Below are positions 43,031-53,553 of a stretch of DNA of 64,000 nucleotides, piece after piece (position 1 is the stretch's first letter; the number at the start of each line of letters is the position of its first letter). Location of the stretch: positions 173,103 through 237,102 of the forward strand of contig JADCFA010000018.1 of assembly GCA_020249775.1 (NCBI GenBank), read 5' to 3'. The translations under genes and the position numbers were made by a program. The notes under the pieces were generated by a model that was given only the letters and a program-made list of their open reading frames with translations, was not told where the DNA came from and did no database searches. Source of the DNA: Roseomonas sp. (GTDB lineage Bacteria > Pseudomonadota > Alphaproteobacteria > Acetobacterales > Acetobacteraceae).

Positions 43031-43186
43031 TCAGACCAGGAAGATCGCCATCAGCACCAGCACCAGCACGGTGGCACCGGTGGACCAGGTGACAAAGCGC
43101 GTAAAGCCCTCCCAGCCGCCACGGCGATCCGCGAGAATATCGGCGGAGGTCACTTCAACAAACTCATAATGTTCTTTTTCAGCCAT
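43031..43186 (-). CDS. aa3-type cytochrome c oxidase subunit IV
   Basis: A 51-residue protein: a short charged N-terminus (MAEKEHYEFVEVTSADILAD), a tryptophan-containing turn (GGWEGFTRFVTW) and one C-terminal membrane helix (TGATVLVLVLMAIFLV). This is the layout of the tiny subunit IV that packs against bacterial aa3 cytochrome c oxidases. Start and stop are clear, and a terminator lies just past the stop. The main oxidase genes are not in the window. It was found by reading the gap between larger genes. Confidence 0.8.
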   Translation of the reverse strand: MAEKEHYEFVEVTSADILADRRGGWEGFTRFVTWSTGATVLVLVLMAIFLV

Positions 43187-43213
43187 GGCTTTCCCCAAAT
43201 CTCGACATTTGCG

Positions 43214-43888
43214 CTATTGTGTAGAAAGCAAAGCGGCGCGCGGCAAGGGGTTCAGCAGGGATTCTGGCGCATATTCCGCCGCCGTAATCACGGCGCGCCC
43301 CGCTTCCACCTTTATCTGCCCCGCCGCCAGCCAGGAAAGCGCCGCAGGATAAAGCCGATGTTCTGCCGCCAGCACCCGCGCGGCCAGGCTCGCTTCCGTG
43401 TCATCGGGCAAGACTGGCACGGCGGCCTGGGCGATGATGGGTCCCTCATCCACGCCAGCGGTCACCAGATGCACCGTGCAGCCATGCAGCCGGACACCTG
43501 CCGCCAAGGCGCGCGCATGTGTATCCAGCCCCGGAAAGGCGGGCAGCAGGGATGGGTGGATGTTGATCAGCCGCCCTTCCCAGCGGTGCACGAATTCCGG
43601 GGTCAACACGCGCATGAAGCCGGCAAGGGCAATGATTTCAACGCCATGCTTGGCCAATGCCGCTTCCATCGCCGCCTCAAAACCCGCGCGGTCACCCTTG
43701 AAGGCGCGGCTTTCCACGACCGCGATGGGCACCCCCCGCGCCGCCGCGATGCCAAGCCCAGCCGCATCGCCGCGGTTGGAGAGCACCAAGACAGGTTCCG
43801 CCGGGTAATCCGGCCGGGCGGCCGCCAAAATCGCCGCCATATTGGACCCGCGCCCCGATATCAGCAGGGCGAGTCGCGCCCGCTTCAT
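43214..43888 (-). CDS. purN: Phosphoribosylglycinamide formyltransferase
   Basis: Transfers the formyl group from 10-formyl-THF to GAR in purine synthesis. The 224-residue protein has [16 protein letters not shown] at the start and the catalytic segment [21 protein letters not shown] with Asn, His and, further on, Asp in GVDEGPII. It overlaps purM by 4 bp, as in many bacteria. Confidence 0.96.
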   Translation of the reverse strand: MKRARLALLISGRGSNMAAILAAARPDYPAEPVLVLSNRGDAAGLGIAAARGVPIAVVESRAFKGDRAGFEAAMEAALAKHGVEIIALAGFMRVLTPEFVHRWEGRLINIHPSLLPAFPGLDTHARALAAGVRLHGCTVHLVTAGVDEGPIIAQAAVPVLPDDTEASLAARVLAAEHRLYPAALSWLAAGQIKVEAGRAVITAAEYAPESLLNPLPRAALLSTQ

Positions 43889-44961
43889 GCGCGCGGCCAG
43901 GACTGGGGCCGATTCTGGATGCGAATCGCGGCAGGTCCGCCAGAGGCTTCCAAATGCCCGATGCGGAAGGGCGCCTCACCGGCATCGCGCAACATGCGCG
44001 TGGCGGCCTCGGCGCCGGCTTCCGGCACCGCCAACACCATGCCAAGCCCGCAATTAAAGACGCGGAGCATTTCATCGGCGCTGACATTTCCCGCTTCGGC
44101 GAGAAAGGCGAAAACCGGCGGCACGGGCCAGCTTCCGGCCTCCAGCACCGCAGTCACGCCTGCCGGCAGCACGCGCGGCAGATTGCCAGGCAGGCCGCCG
44201 CCGGTGATATGCGCCGCCGCATGCAGCAGGCCCGCGCGATGCAGGGCAAGCAGCGGCTTCACATAAATGCGCGTCGGCGCGAGCAGGGCCTGCCCCAGCT
44301 TATGGCCAGGGGCGAAGGGCGCGGCATCGGCCAGCGTAAGGCCACGCGCGGCCAGAATCCGCCGCACCAGGGAAAACCCGTTGGAATGAACGCCCGAGGC
44401 CCCAAGGCCGATCAGCACATCCCCCGCCGAGACCTCGCTTGGCAAAAGCCGGCCACGTTCGGCCGCGCCGACGGAAAACCCGGCCAGATCGTAATCATCT
44501 GCGGCATACATGCCGGGCATTTCGGCGGTTTCGCCGCCCACCAAGGCACAGCCCGCTTGCCGGCAGCCTTCCGCAATGCCCGCAATCACCGCCCGCGCCT
44601 GATCCAGGCGAAGCTTCCCGGTCGCGAAATAATCCAGAAAAAACAGCGGCTCAGCGCCTTGCACCACCAGATCATTCACGCACATGGCAACCAGATCTAT
44701 GCCGACGGTGTCGTGAATACCGGCTTCAATCGCCACACGCAGCTTGGTGCCGACACCATCGGTGGAAGAAACCAAGACCGGGTCCATAAACCCGGCTGCC
44801 TTCGGGTCAAACAAGGCGCCGAAACCGCCAAGGCCGCCCATGACGCCAGAGCGGTTCGTGGCACGCGCCAAGGGCTTGATGGCCTCAACCAGGGCATCGC
44901 CGGCTTCGATATCCACGCCCGCATCGCGGTAGGTGAGGTTTTCGGGATTGGAACTGGTCAG
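43885..44961 (-). CDS. purM: Phosphoribosylformylglycinamidine cyclo-ligase
   Basis: AIR synthetase of the purine pathway. The 358-residue protein has the family N-terminus [39 protein letters not shown] and [15 protein letters not shown]. The first ATG/GTG of the frame (GTG at 44916) would cut off the conserved TYRDAG segment. Upstream, CTG at 44961 sits 5 nt after GGAGG (44967-44971) and gives the full family N-terminus ([18 protein letters not shown]), so I place the start there. CTG starts are rare. Confidence 0.93.
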   Translation of the reverse strand: MTSSNPENLTYRDAGVDIEAGDALVEAIKPLARATNRSGVMGGLGGFGALFDPKAAGFMDPVLVSSTDGVGTKLRVAIEAGIHDTVGIDLVAMCVNDLVVQGAEPLFFLDYFATGKLRLDQARAVIAGIAEGCRQAGCALVGGETAEMPGMYAADDYDLAGFSVGAAERGRLLPSEVSAGDVLIGLGASGVHSNGFSLVRRILAARGLTLADAAPFAPGHKLGQALLAPTRIYVKPLLALHRAGLLHAAAHITGGGLPGNLPRVLPAGVTAVLEAGSWPVPPVFAFLAEAGNVSADEMLRVFNCGLGMVLAVPEAGAEAATRMLRDAGEAPFRIGHLEASGGPAAIRIQNRPQSWPRA

Positions 44962-45027
44962 GGCGACCTCCGATTTGATACAATGCCGACTTGCTTTAGC
45001 GTGTGGAAGCGCGAAGGGAAGGCTTTA

Positions 45028-45738
45028 ATGACAAAATGCCACGCCTGGCGGATGCCCGGAAGGAAACATGCTGCGGCGGCTTTCGCAAGCTTCTGGCTTT
45101 GCCTTGCGGCGCTTCCGGCCTTTGCGCAATTCAGTGACATGGGCGCGCTGACGCAGCGCGGCGTGCCGGCGGAAGCCACGGCGGAAAATGGCGTGGTGGC
45201 GCAGGAACGCGCCTTTGCCGCCGGCCGCCGCACCGCCTGGGACCGCATCCAAGGCATGATCAATACCACACGCCGCCCCAGTGATGCCGAGCTTGATCGC
45301 ATGGTGCGCTCCATTGTCATTGAACAGGAAACCACCGGCCCGCAACGCTATAGCGGGCGGCTCACCATCCAATTCGATGCCGAAGCGGTGCAAAGCTTTG
45401 TCGAAGGCAGTGAAATCCGCGCCGCGACGCTGCAATCCGGCACGGCACCGGAAGCGCCGATCAGCATCACGCCTGCGGCGCCAATCATGGTCACGCTTGA
45501 TGCCGTGGCGCGCTACGGATCATTGAATGAATGGTTGGAAATTCGTCGGCGGCTGGCGATTGCGGGTGCCAGGCTTGATGTGGTTGGCATCACCACGGAT
45601 CGGGCGCGGGTGCAGCTTGGGTTGCGCGTGCCGGTTGGCATGGCGACTGAAACCTTTGCCCAGAATGGGTTGAGGCTGGCGCGCGGCACTGGCGCGCCAA
45701 ATGATCAATGGCGGCTTGGTCTTGCCGGACGGTCCTGA
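45028..45738 (+). CDS. Exported DUF2066-like protein
   Basis: A 236-residue protein with a signal peptide (HAAAAFASFWLCLAALPAFAQ). A region RTAWDRIQGMINTTRRPSDAELDRMVRSIVIEQETTGPQRYSGRLTIQFD resembles DUF2066 proteins, which occur next to purM/purN, PerM and HdaA genes in other alphaproteobacteria. Function unknown. It diverges from purM and overlaps the next gene by 38 bp, so it begins a compact six-gene run. Confidence 0.7.
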   Translation: MTKCHAWRMPGRKHAAAAFASFWLCLAALPAFAQFSDMGALTQRGVPAEATAENGVVAQERAFAAGRRTAWDRIQGMINTTRRPSDAELDRMVRSIVIEQETTGPQRYSGRLTIQFDAEAVQSFVEGSEIRAATLQSGTAPEAPISITPAAPIMVTLDAVARYGSLNEWLEIRRRLAIAGARLDVVGITTDRARVQLGLRVPVGMATETFAQNGLRLARGTGAPNDQWRLGLAGRS

Positions 45739-46327
45739 TCTTCGCCGCCTGCCGCAAACTCCGCTGAATTTGGCGGGGGCAGGGCTTTTTACCCTGCCCA
45801 ATCTGATCACACTCGCGCGGCTTTGCGCGGTGCCGGCGGCGATCTGGCTGATGTTGCAGCACCGGCTTGATCTGGCCTTTCTGGTGTTTATCGGCGCAGG
45901 GATTTCGGATGCGCTGGATGGCTGGATTGCGCGGGCCTGGAATGCGCGGTCCCAGCTTGGGGCGGTGCTTGATCCCATCGCGGATAAGGCCTTGCTGGTT
46001 TCGGTTTACGTGACACTCGCCGCCATTGGGGTGCTGCCCGATTGGCTTGCAATTCTTGTGGTGTTTCGTGACTTGCTGATTGTGGGCGGCGTTTTGGTAC
46101 TTTGGGCGGTAGGGCTGCCGCCGCGCATCAAACCGATTTTCATTTCCAAGGCGAATACGGCGGCGCAAATCCTGCTGGCTGCCCTTGTGCTGCTGCTGGC
46201 GGGTTTCGGCTTCAGCGCGCCCGTGCTGTTGGACGTGATGATCTGGCTTGTGGCGGCGACAACTTTTGCCTCAGGCGCCGCTTATGTTGCGCAGGCAGCG
46301 CGGCGCACCGCCGGCGGGGCCGTATGA
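45701..46327 (+). CDS. CDP-alcohol phosphatidyltransferase family protein
   Basis: A 208-residue membrane enzyme. The signature DG-x2-AR-x8-G-x3-D-x3-D is complete in DALDGWIARAWNARSQLGAVLDPIADK. About six hydrophobic helices follow. It may synthesise phosphatidylglycerophosphate or cardiolipin-like lipids; the acceptor alcohol is not evident. The start is inside the DUF2066-like gene and the stop overlaps perM (ATGA). Confidence 0.87.
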   Translation: MINGGLVLPDGPDLRRLPQTPLNLAGAGLFTLPNLITLARLCAVPAAIWLMLQHRLDLAFLVFIGAGISDALDGWIARAWNARSQLGAVLDPIADKALLVSVYVTLAAIGVLPDWLAILVVFRDLLIVGGVLVLWAVGLPPRIKPIFISKANTAAQILLAALVLLLAGFGFSAPVLLDVMIWLVAATTFASGAAYVAQAARRTAGGAV

Positions 46328-47460
46328 CCGATCAGCGCCCGCCCCTGGCCACAAGGCCGGCCATAACGCCGCCTTCGGCGCCGCGCACGGCCACACGCGG
46401 GCAGCGCTGGGGGCTGTTTCTTGGTGTCGCCGTCGCGCTGCTTTTTTGTCTGTGGCTGTTCCAGGGCATTCTGACGCCCTTCGTATTGGCCGCGACCATT
46501 GCGTATTTTCTTGATCCCTTGGCCACGCGCTTGGCGCGGCTTGGCATTCCGCGCGGCATTGGCGCCTTTCTGCTGGTGACACTGCTTGCCGCCATTACGC
46601 TCATGGCGATGTTGCTGCTTTATCCGCTGATTTTGGCGCAGCTTGGCGTCTTGGTGCAGCGCCTGCCCGTCTATGTCGCTGGCGTTGGTCAGGCCTTGCG
46701 TGAATTATTGACCAAGCTGGAAGAAGCGCTGGGGCCGGATATGCTCGACCAGCGCTTGCGTGAATTGGCGATCAGCCAGGCGGGGTCCATGCTGTCCTGG
46801 CTTGGCGGTGCGGCCACGCGGCTGATTGGCGGCGGCTTTGCGCTGTTCAGCGTTTTCACCTTTGTGGTGGTGACACCGGTGGTCGCCTTTTACCTGCTGC
46901 GCGATTGGCCCGCCATGCTGACGCGTATCGAAAGCTGGCTGCCACGGCGCAGCGCGAATGTGGTGCGGCAAATCGCGCGCGATACGGACCGCGTGCTATC
47001 TGCCTGGCTGCGTGGGCAATTGCTCTGCTGTCTGGGACTTGGGATTTTCTACGCCTTTGCGCTGCATTTGGCGGGGTTGGAGCTTGGCATCACCATCGGC
47101 ATCATGTCGGGCTTCCTGACCTTCATTCCCTATGTCGGTTCCATGACCGGTTTCGCGACCGCCGTGCTGCTGGCCATCGGGCAATTCGGGTCCTGGCAGG
47201 AAGTGCTGGTGATTGTGGCGATTTTCGTGATCGGCCAGGGCATCGAAGGCTATATCATCTACCCCTATCTGCTCGGCAATCGGGTGGAGTTGCACGCGGT
47301 TTGGGTGATCTTCGCGCTCTTTGCCGGGGGGGTGGCTTTTGGTTTTCTGGGCGTGCTGTTGGCCGTGCCCATGGCGGCGGCGATTGGCGTGGTGACGCGT
47401 TATTGGCTGCGGCGCTATCTGGAAAGCCCGCTTTATCTTGACCCGCCGCGGACCGGGTAA
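46324..47460 (+). CDS. PerM/AI-2E family transporter
   Basis: A 378-residue membrane protein. Helices are arranged as in PerM/YhhQ-like AI-2E exporters: an N-terminal hydrophobic pair (LFLGVAVALLFCLWLFQGIL; FVLAATIAYFLDPLATRLARLG), a soluble middle part, then GFLTFIPYVGSMTGF and GQGIEGYIIYPYLLGNRVELH. The substrate is unknown in this branch. Its neighbour hdaA follows with a stop/start overlap, as is common in alphaproteobacteria. Confidence 0.88.
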   Translation: MTDQRPPLATRPAITPPSAPRTATRGQRWGLFLGVAVALLFCLWLFQGILTPFVLAATIAYFLDPLATRLARLGIPRGIGAFLLVTLLAAITLMAMLLLYPLILAQLGVLVQRLPVYVAGVGQALRELLTKLEEALGPDMLDQRLRELAISQAGSMLSWLGGAATRLIGGGFALFSVFTFVVVTPVVAFYLLRDWPAMLTRIESWLPRRSANVVRQIARDTDRVLSAWLRGQLLCCLGLGIFYAFALHLAGLELGITIGIMSGFLTFIPYVGSMTGFATAVLLAIGQFGSWQEVLVIVAIFVIGQGIEGYIIYPYLLGNRVELHAVWVIFALFAGGVAFGFLGVLLAVPMAAAIGVVTRYWLRRYLESPLYLDPPRTG

Positions 47461-48185
47461 TGATGCGCCAATTGGCCCTGCCGCTGCCCATCACGGCTTC
47501 CCTTGACGCGCGCGATGTGATTGCGGATGCCAGCAATGCAGCGGCGCAAAGCTGGCTGGCGAAGCCGGAAGCCTGGCCGCATGGCAGGCTCGCGCTATTT
47601 GGTCACGCGGGCTTGGGCAAGACGCATCTGGCGCGCGCTGCCGCAGCGCATTTTGGCTGGCGCTGGCTGGATGGCATGGGCTTGCGCGGCCTGCCTGCGC
47701 CCGCGCCCCAGGGCAATGTGATTGATGATGCGGATTGCGTGGCGGATGAGGCGGCGCTGTTGCATCTGATCAACCTCTGCGCTGAACGGCATGAGACGCT
47801 GCTGCTGATCGGGCGCGAAGCGCCGGCGCGCTGGCCAGTGCGCCTGCCTGATCTGGCGAGCCGTCTGCGTGCGACACAGGCGGTCGGCATTGGCCCGCCA
47901 TCGGATGCGCTGCTGCGCGCCTTGCTCAGTAAATTCTTCGCTGATCGGCAATTGCGGGTCGAGCCCGATGTGCAGGCCTGGTTGCTCACGCGCCTGCCGC
48001 GCGATGCGACGAGCCTTGCTGAGGCTGTGGCGCGGCTGGATCACGCGGCACTTGGCATGGGTGGGCGCATTACGCGCCCGCTGGCGCGGCTGGCGCTTGA
48101 TCATTGGCTCGCAGAACAGGGTGTTTGTGAAGATTCCGAGACTGAACGCCGCGCGGCCTCGCCTTCCCCCGCGCCTCTGCTATAG
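47460..48185 (+). CDS. hdaA: DnaA-related regulator HdaA
   Basis: A 241-residue AAA+ protein lacking the DnaA DNA-binding domain. The N-terminal beta-clamp-binding motif QLALPL (residues 4-9) and the P-loop LFGHAGLGKTHLARAA are clear, and Walker B reads NVIDDAD. HdaA with the clamp stimulates ATP hydrolysis on DnaA to prevent over-initiation. It lies between perM and ppk, the usual alphaproteobacterial context. Confidence 0.88.
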   Translation: MMRQLALPLPITASLDARDVIADASNAAAQSWLAKPEAWPHGRLALFGHAGLGKTHLARAAAAHFGWRWLDGMGLRGLPAPAPQGNVIDDADCVADEAALLHLINLCAERHETLLLIGREAPARWPVRLPDLASRLRATQAVGIGPPSDALLRALLSKFFADRQLRVEPDVQAWLLTRLPRDATSLAEAVARLDHAALGMGGRITRPLARLALDHWLAEQGVCEDSETERRAASPSPAPLL

Positions 48186-48194
48186 GCTCAAGTC

Positions 48195-50354
48195 ATGAGT
48201 GACATCAGGCCCGATATCGAAGCCTTCCCGCTGGCGGAAAGCCCGGCGCGCTTCAGCAATCGGGAGCTTTCCTGGCTTGCCTTCAATCAGCGTGTGCTGG
48301 AAGAAGCGGGCAATGCGCGCCACCCGCTGCTGGAACGGCTGCGCTTCGTGGCGATTTCAGCGAATAACCTGGATGAATTCTATTCCGTGCGCGTCGCAGG
48401 CCTGGTTGGGCAGGATCGCGCCGGGGTGGTGACACCTTCGCCTGATGGGCTGACGCCCGCACAACAGCTTGCCGCCATTCATGAACGCGCGCGCGCGCTG
48501 ATTGATGGCCAGCAGCACGCCTGGCAGGATTTGCGGGTGAGGCTGCGTGAAGCGCATCTGATGGTCGTGGATCGGCCTGATCTGACCGAGGCCGACAAGC
48601 AATGGCTGGAAGAATGGTTCATGGACCGCGTCTTCCCAGTGCTGACACCGCTGGCCGTTGACCCCGCGCATCCCTTTCCCTTCATCGCCAATTTGGCGCT
48701 TTGCCTAGTGTTCAAGCTGGTGCGCGAAGAAGATGGCGGCACCATGCGCGCCCTTCTGCCATTGCCGCCGCAGGTGGAGCGCTTCATCCGCCTGCCATCG
48801 CGCCGCGGCGCAGGCGCGATGCGTTTCGCATTGCTGGAAGATGTGATCCTGCTGTTCCTGGATCGGCTTTTCCCGGGCTTCATCATGGCGGAAAGCGGGC
48901 TGTTTCGCCTGATCCGCGACACGGATGTGGAATTCGAAGAAGAAGCCGAAGACCTGGTGCGTTCCTATGAAAGCGCGCTCAAGCGTCGCCGGCGTGGGCG
49001 CGCCATCAGGCTTTCGGTCACTGCCAATACCCCACCCGATATTCTTGATTTCGTCGCCGAGGAATTGGATGCACCGCGGTCTGAGGTATTCGTGGTGGAT
49101 GGGCTGCTGGGGCTTTCCGATCTGACGCAATTGATCGTGGATGACCGACCTGATCTTCTGTTCACACCCTATACGCCACGTTTTCCCGAACGCATCCTGG
49201 ATTTTGGCGGAGATTGCTTCGCCGCCATCCGGGCCAAGGATATTGTGGTGCACCACCCCTATGAGAGCTTCGATGTGGTGGTGCAGTTCCTGAGGCAAGC
49301 GGCGCGTGACCCAAATGTGATTGCGATCAAGCAGACGCTTTATCGCACCACACGCGACAGCCCGATTGCCAAGGCGCTGATCGAAGCGGCCGAGGCCGGC
49401 AAAAGTGTCACAGGCATTATCGAATTGAAGGCGCGTTTTGATGAGGAACGCAACATTGCCCTGGCCCGCGAATTGGAAGCGGCCGGCGTGCAAACTGTGT
49501 ATGGCTTTGTCGAATTGAAGACCCACGCCAAGGTGAGTTTGGTGGTGCGGCGCGAAGGCCAGCAATTGCGATCCTATGCGCATTTCGGCACCGGGAATTA
49601 TCATCCCGTCACGGCGCGCATCTATACTGATCTTTCCTATTTCACCGCCGATCCGGCGCTCACGCGCGATGCCGCCAAGCTGTTCAATTACATGACAGGC
49701 TATGCGCGGCCGGAGACGATGGAAAAGCTTGCCTTCTCACCGCTCACCACACGGCCCACCTTGCTTGCGCTGATCCGCCAGGAAATCGCCTTCGCCAAGG
49801 AAGGCAAGCCGGCAGCGATTTGGATCAAGATGAATTCGCTGGTGGATGAAAAGCTGATTGATGCGCTTTATGAGGCATCCAAGGCCGGCGTGAAGGTGGA
49901 TGCAATTGTGCGCGGCATTTGCTGCCTGCGCCCGGGTGTTGCGGGGCTTTCCGAAAACATCCGCGTCAAATCCATTGTTGGGCGCTTTTTGGAACATTCG
50001 CGCGTTTATGTCTTTGGCAATGGGCATCGGCTGCCATCCCGCCGCGCCAAGGTTTTTATTTCCTCGGCGGATTGGATGGCACGCAATATGGATTGGCGCG
50101 TGGAAACCATGGTGCCGGTGGAAAACGCCACCGTTCACGCACAGGTGCTGGATCAGATCATGGTCATCAATCTGAAGGATACGCTGCAAAGCTGGCAGCT
50201 TGGACCGGATGGGCATTGGACGCGGATTGTCACATCTGAAAATGGTGTCTCAGCGCATGAGTATTTCATGACCAACCCATCGCTTTCCGGGCGGGGTAGC
50301 GCCTTGGCGCGCGGTGCTCGACGGCAGCGGCAAGACCGTGTGAAGCAGGATTGA
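48195..50354 (+). CDS. ppk: Polyphosphate kinase 1
   Basis: Reversibly makes polyphosphate from ATP. The 719-residue protein has [19 protein letters not shown] at the N-terminus and [18 protein letters not shown]. The catalytic histidines are in [15 protein letters not shown] and [36 protein letters not shown] is the C-terminal HKD-like region. It starts 10 bp after hdaA, and its stop overlaps the ppx start (TGATG). Confidence 0.96.
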   Translation: MSDIRPDIEAFPLAESPARFSNRELSWLAFNQRVLEEAGNARHPLLERLRFVAISANNLDEFYSVRVAGLVGQDRAGVVTPSPDGLTPAQQLAAIHERARALIDGQQHAWQDLRVRLREAHLMVVDRPDLTEADKQWLEEWFMDRVFPVLTPLAVDPAHPFPFIANLALCLVFKLVREEDGGTMRALLPLPPQVERFIRLPSRRGAGAMRFALLEDVILLFLDRLFPGFIMAESGLFRLIRDTDVEFEEEAEDLVRSYESALKRRRRGRAIRLSVTANTPPDILDFVAEELDAPRSEVFVVDGLLGLSDLTQLIVDDRPDLLFTPYTPRFPERILDFGGDCFAAIRAKDIVVHHPYESFDVVVQFLRQAARDPNVIAIKQTLYRTTRDSPIAKALIEAAEAGKSVTGIIELKARFDEERNIALARELEAAGVQTVYGFVELKTHAKVSLVVRREGQQLRSYAHFGTGNYHPVTARIYTDLSYFTADPALTRDAAKLFNYMTGYARPETMEKLAFSPLTTRPTLLALIRQEIAFAKEGKPAAIWIKMNSLVDEKLIDALYEASKAGVKVDAIVRGICCLRPGVAGLSENIRVKSIVGRFLEHSRVYVFGNGHRLPSRRAKVFISSADWMARNMDWRVETMVPVENATVHAQVLDQIMVINLKDTLQSWQLGPDGHWTRIVTSENGVSAHEYFMTNPSLSGRGSALARGARRQRQDRVKQD

Positions 50355-51874
50355 TGGACGGCGCCGCACTCAGCCCGCAAACGGGTGCCAACGAAACCGC
50401 TACGCGCTGTGGGGTGGTGGATTTGGGTTCCAATTCGGTGCGCCTGGTTGTCTTTGAAGGGCGCGGGCGCAATCCCGTTGCCATCTTCAACGAAAAAGCC
50501 GTGCTGGGGCTTGGCCGCGGTCTGCATGATACGGGGCAGCTCAATGCGGATGCGGTAGCGCAGGCGCTGACCATCATGCAGCGCTACCACGCGGTGGCGC
50601 GTGCCATGGGCGCGGCACCGATCGAAGTGCTGGCCACCGCCGCGGTGCGAGATGCATCCAATGGCGCGGCCTTTGTCGCGGCGCTTAGCGAAAGATTGCA
50701 GGGCGTGCCGATCCATATCCTGACTGGGGATGAGGAAGCGCGGCTTTCCGCCGATGGCGTGCTGCTGGGCTTTCCCGGCGCTGATGGGCTGCTTGGCGAT
50801 ATTGGCGGCGGTTCCTTGGAATTGGTGGAGCTCCATCAAGGTGACCAAGGCAAGACCGGCAGCCTGCAGATTGGCACCATTCGCCTCGCGGATCGCGCGA
50901 AGGGCGATATCAGCAAGGCGCGCGCAATTGTGACGGAAGAATTGGCGCGCATGCCCTGGGTGCATGGGGCAGCAGGGCGGGATTTGTATCTGGTGGGCGG
51001 CGCCTGGCGGGCCATGGCGCGCATGCATATGGCGCAAACCGGCTATCCGCTTTCCATTGTGCATCATTACGCGCTGACGCGCGATGAAGCGCGTGATCTT
51101 TCGGGCGTATTGATGGCCGCGACGCGCCGCACCCTTGAACGCATGCCCGGCGCGCCGACCAAGCGCCTTGCCGATCTGCCCTTTGCCGCGCTGGTGCTGC
51201 GCCGGCTACTGCGCGCGAGCGGTGCGCGCCGCGTCATTTTCAGCGCCAATGGCTTGCGCGAAGGTTGGTATGCGCGGCTGATTGATGCAGCCGAGCGCAA
51301 ACGCGACCCGCTGCTGGCGGCATCACATGATATGTCGCTGCGCTTTGGGCGCGACCAGACCATGCCGCCGGCGCTTTTCGCCTGGACCGCGCCGCTATTT
51401 GAGGATGAGTCTCCGTTGGCCCTGGCGCTCCGTGAAGCCGCCTGTTGGGTGAGCGATATCGGCAGCCATGATCATCCGGATTATCGCGCCGAACACGCGT
51501 TTTATCGTGTGCTGCGGCAACCGGGGGTTGGCTTCGATCATCATGGCCGCGCTTTCCTGGCCCTTGCGGCGGCGCTCAGATATGAGGCTGAGGCGGAAGC
51601 GCCCTTCCTGCCCTCGGCGCGCTTGTTGTTGGATGTTGGCACGTTGCGGCGCGCTGAGATTTTGGGCGCAGCCTTCAGGCTTGCCTATACGCTTTCTGGC
51701 GGGACGCCCATATTGCTTGCGGGCACATCACTGGAACGCCGCGGTGGGCGGTTGGTGCTGCGGCTTGTGGAAGGCAGCGGCGTTTTCGCCGGTGAGAGCG
51801 TGTTGCGCCGGCTTGAAACCCTCGCCGCGGTGCTTGGGCTTGAATCAAGCGTGCAAGTCACGCGGCGCGGGTGA
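50354..51874 (+). CDS. ppx: Ppx/GppA exopolyphosphatase family protein
   Basis: A 506-residue exopolyphosphatase or pppGpp phosphohydrolase of the ASKHA fold. CGVVDLGSNSVRLVVFEG is at residues 19-36, EVLATAAVRDASNG near 95, and LGDIGGGSLELVEL near 150; the C-terminal half contains an HD-like region (SDIGSHDHPDYRAEHAFY). Paired with ppk, so polyphosphate turnover is the likely role. The ATG at 50354 is preferred over an in-frame TTG one codon upstream. Confidence 0.93.
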   Translation: MDGAALSPQTGANETATRCGVVDLGSNSVRLVVFEGRGRNPVAIFNEKAVLGLGRGLHDTGQLNADAVAQALTIMQRYHAVARAMGAAPIEVLATAAVRDASNGAAFVAALSERLQGVPIHILTGDEEARLSADGVLLGFPGADGLLGDIGGGSLELVELHQGDQGKTGSLQIGTIRLADRAKGDISKARAIVTEELARMPWVHGAAGRDLYLVGGAWRAMARMHMAQTGYPLSIVHHYALTRDEARDLSGVLMAATRRTLERMPGAPTKRLADLPFAALVLRRLLRASGARRVIFSANGLREGWYARLIDAAERKRDPLLAASHDMSLRFGRDQTMPPALFAWTAPLFEDESPLALALREAACWVSDIGSHDHPDYRAEHAFYRVLRQPGVGFDHHGRAFLALAAALRYEAEAEAPFLPSARLLLDVGTLRRAEILGAAFRLAYTLSGGTPILLAGTSLERRGGRLVLRLVEGSGVFAGESVLRRLETLAAVLGLESSVQVTRRG

Positions 51875-51948
51875 TATTCGGCTAACCCTGGACCCATCAG
51901 TCATTTTGTGCGCGGGGTCATATAAATGAAGTAGAAGGACCCGCCGAT

Positions 51949-52713
51949 ATGGCGATGGAGACAGCGTTATTGGATCAGCTTTTGGCTGGGCAATAACCAC
52001 AGGAGCTATTCACCAAGAACGGCCTGATTGACGAGCTGAAGAAGGCGCTTTTGGAGCGTATGCTGGCTGCCGAGCTGGACGATCACCTTGAAACGGAGGC
52101 CGAGGCGGGGCTCGGTAATCGCCACAACGGCAGTTCGAAGAAGACGATGCTGACCGGCTCATCGAAGTTGACGCGGGATATTCCGCGCGATCGGTTGGGC
52201 ACTTTCGATCCCAAGCTGATCGCCAAGTACCAGCGGCGCTTCCCGGATTTCGACGAAAAGATCATCTCCTTGTACGCACGCGGCATGACGGTGCGCGAGA
52301 TCCGCGGACATCTGGAGGAGCTTTACGGCATTGACGTCTCGCCGGACCTGATCTCGACGGTGACGGACGCTGTGCTTGAGGCGGTTACCGAATTGCAGGG
52401 CCGCCCGCTTGATGCTTGTTATCCGCTGGTCTTTTTCGATGCGATCCGGGTAAAGATCCGCGATTAAGGCTCTGTCCGTAACAAGGCGATCTATATCGCG
52501 CTTGGTATTCTGCCGGATGGAACCAAGGAAATCCTCGGCCTCTGGATCGAACAGACCGAAGGGGCCAAGTTCTGGATACGTGTCATAAACGGGCTCAGGA
52601 AACCGATAGCCTGATTGCTGTTGTTGATGGCCTCAAGGGCTTTCCGAAGGCGATCAATGCAGTGTTTCCAAAGACCGTGGTGCAGACCTATATTGTGCAT
52701 CTGATCCGCAACT
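51949..52713 (+). pseudogene. IS256-family transposase pseudogene
   Basis: Reads MAMETALLDQLLAGQ then a TAA at 51994. It continues in the same frame through ELFTKNGLIDELKKALLERMLAAELDDHLETEAEAG, GSSKLTRDIPRDRLGTFDPKLIAKYQRRFPDFDEKIISLYARGM and the first catalytic Asp region CYPLVFFDAIRVKIRD to a second TAA at 52465. Downstream, LPDGTKEILGLWIEQTEGAKFW and, after a frameshift, IAVVDGLKGFPKAINAVFPKTVVQTYIVHLIRN remain. It ends there; the last third, with the catalytic Glu, is gone. Confidence 0.9.
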
Positions 52714-52814
52714 TCATGCCACATGCGAATTCGCAGACAGGCTTTCAGTACGCGCGTCGGGGCTGTGCCCGAAACCGCTGCTTTCAGATCCTCACATATG
52801 ATCGAATAACCCCC

Positions 52815-53468
52815 CTATCCCCGCGCCGCCACCACCGCCAATATCGCCTGCGCCGCCGCCGCCTGGGATGGTTCAATCACCGGCACGCCACAGGCATCCT
52901 CAGCCGCCGCGCGATGATGCGCCATGCCGGCACAACCGAGGATTACGCTTTCGGCACCAAGTGCAACCAATTCCCGCGCCACCTCCGCAATGCGCGCCCG
53001 CGGCGTGATGGGGTCGGTCAGCACCTCCATATCCAGGTTGAGCGCGATGGAGGCCACCATGCGCGCCTCCACCCCCATCCCCTGCAAGACCCGGCGCTGG
53101 CGCGGCTTGGATTTGTCGGTGAAGGCGATCATGCCGAAATTCTCGGCGCGGTTGAGCGCGGCGGCGATGGAACAGCGCAAGGGTCCAAACACGGGCTTGT
53201 CGGTCACCATCCGCACCGCCTCAATCCCAGGGTCGGAGACACAGCCAATGATATAGGCATCCGCCGCTTCCGCCGCAACGCGCCGGCAAAGGGGCTCAGC
53301 CACCCCATACCAATCCCGCCAGGTAACAATGGCGGGCGGGCCTTCTTCCAGGCGGGTCACATCAATCCGCGGCAGGCCAGGGGCGGCGAAGGGGGCCACG
53401 GCGGCGGCAATGCCCTCAGTGCAGCTCACGCTGCAATTCGGGTTGATCAGCAGGATGCGTTCATTCAT
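52815..53468 (-). CDS. Aspartate/glutamate/hydantoin racemase family protein
   Basis: A 217-residue cofactor-independent racemase. The start is MNERILLINPNCSVSCTEGIA. Two active-site cysteines are expected, one in YIIGCVSDPGIEA near residue 78 and one in VILGCAGMAHHRAA near 175; GPLRCSIAAALNRAENFGMIAFTD is the family middle. Hydantoin or Asp/Glu racemase or a maleate-isomerase-like role is possible. The ATG at 53468 is chosen over the longer frame. It is next to an IS256 remnant. Confidence 0.88.
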   Translation of the reverse strand: MNERILLINPNCSVSCTEGIAAAVAPFAAPGLPRIDVTRLEEGPPAIVTWRDWYGVAEPLCRRVAAEAADAYIIGCVSDPGIEAVRMVTDKPVFGPLRCSIAAALNRAENFGMIAFTDKSKPRQRRVLQGMGVEARMVASIALNLDMEVLTDPITPRARIAEVARELVALGAESVILGCAGMAHHRAAAEDACGVPVIEPSQAAAAQAILAVVAARG

Positions 53469-53553
53469 GGGCACTATCCTGAGCCTAGCAGGTAGCCTGC
53501 CGCAAGCCATGCTTGATCGGGGCCGATTTCGGGCCTAACGCTGCATCGCAATA

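Noticed and set aside
43954..45738. 594-codon plus-strand frame ending in the DUF2066-like gene
   Set aside because: The first two thirds are antisense to purM, which has clear family motifs.
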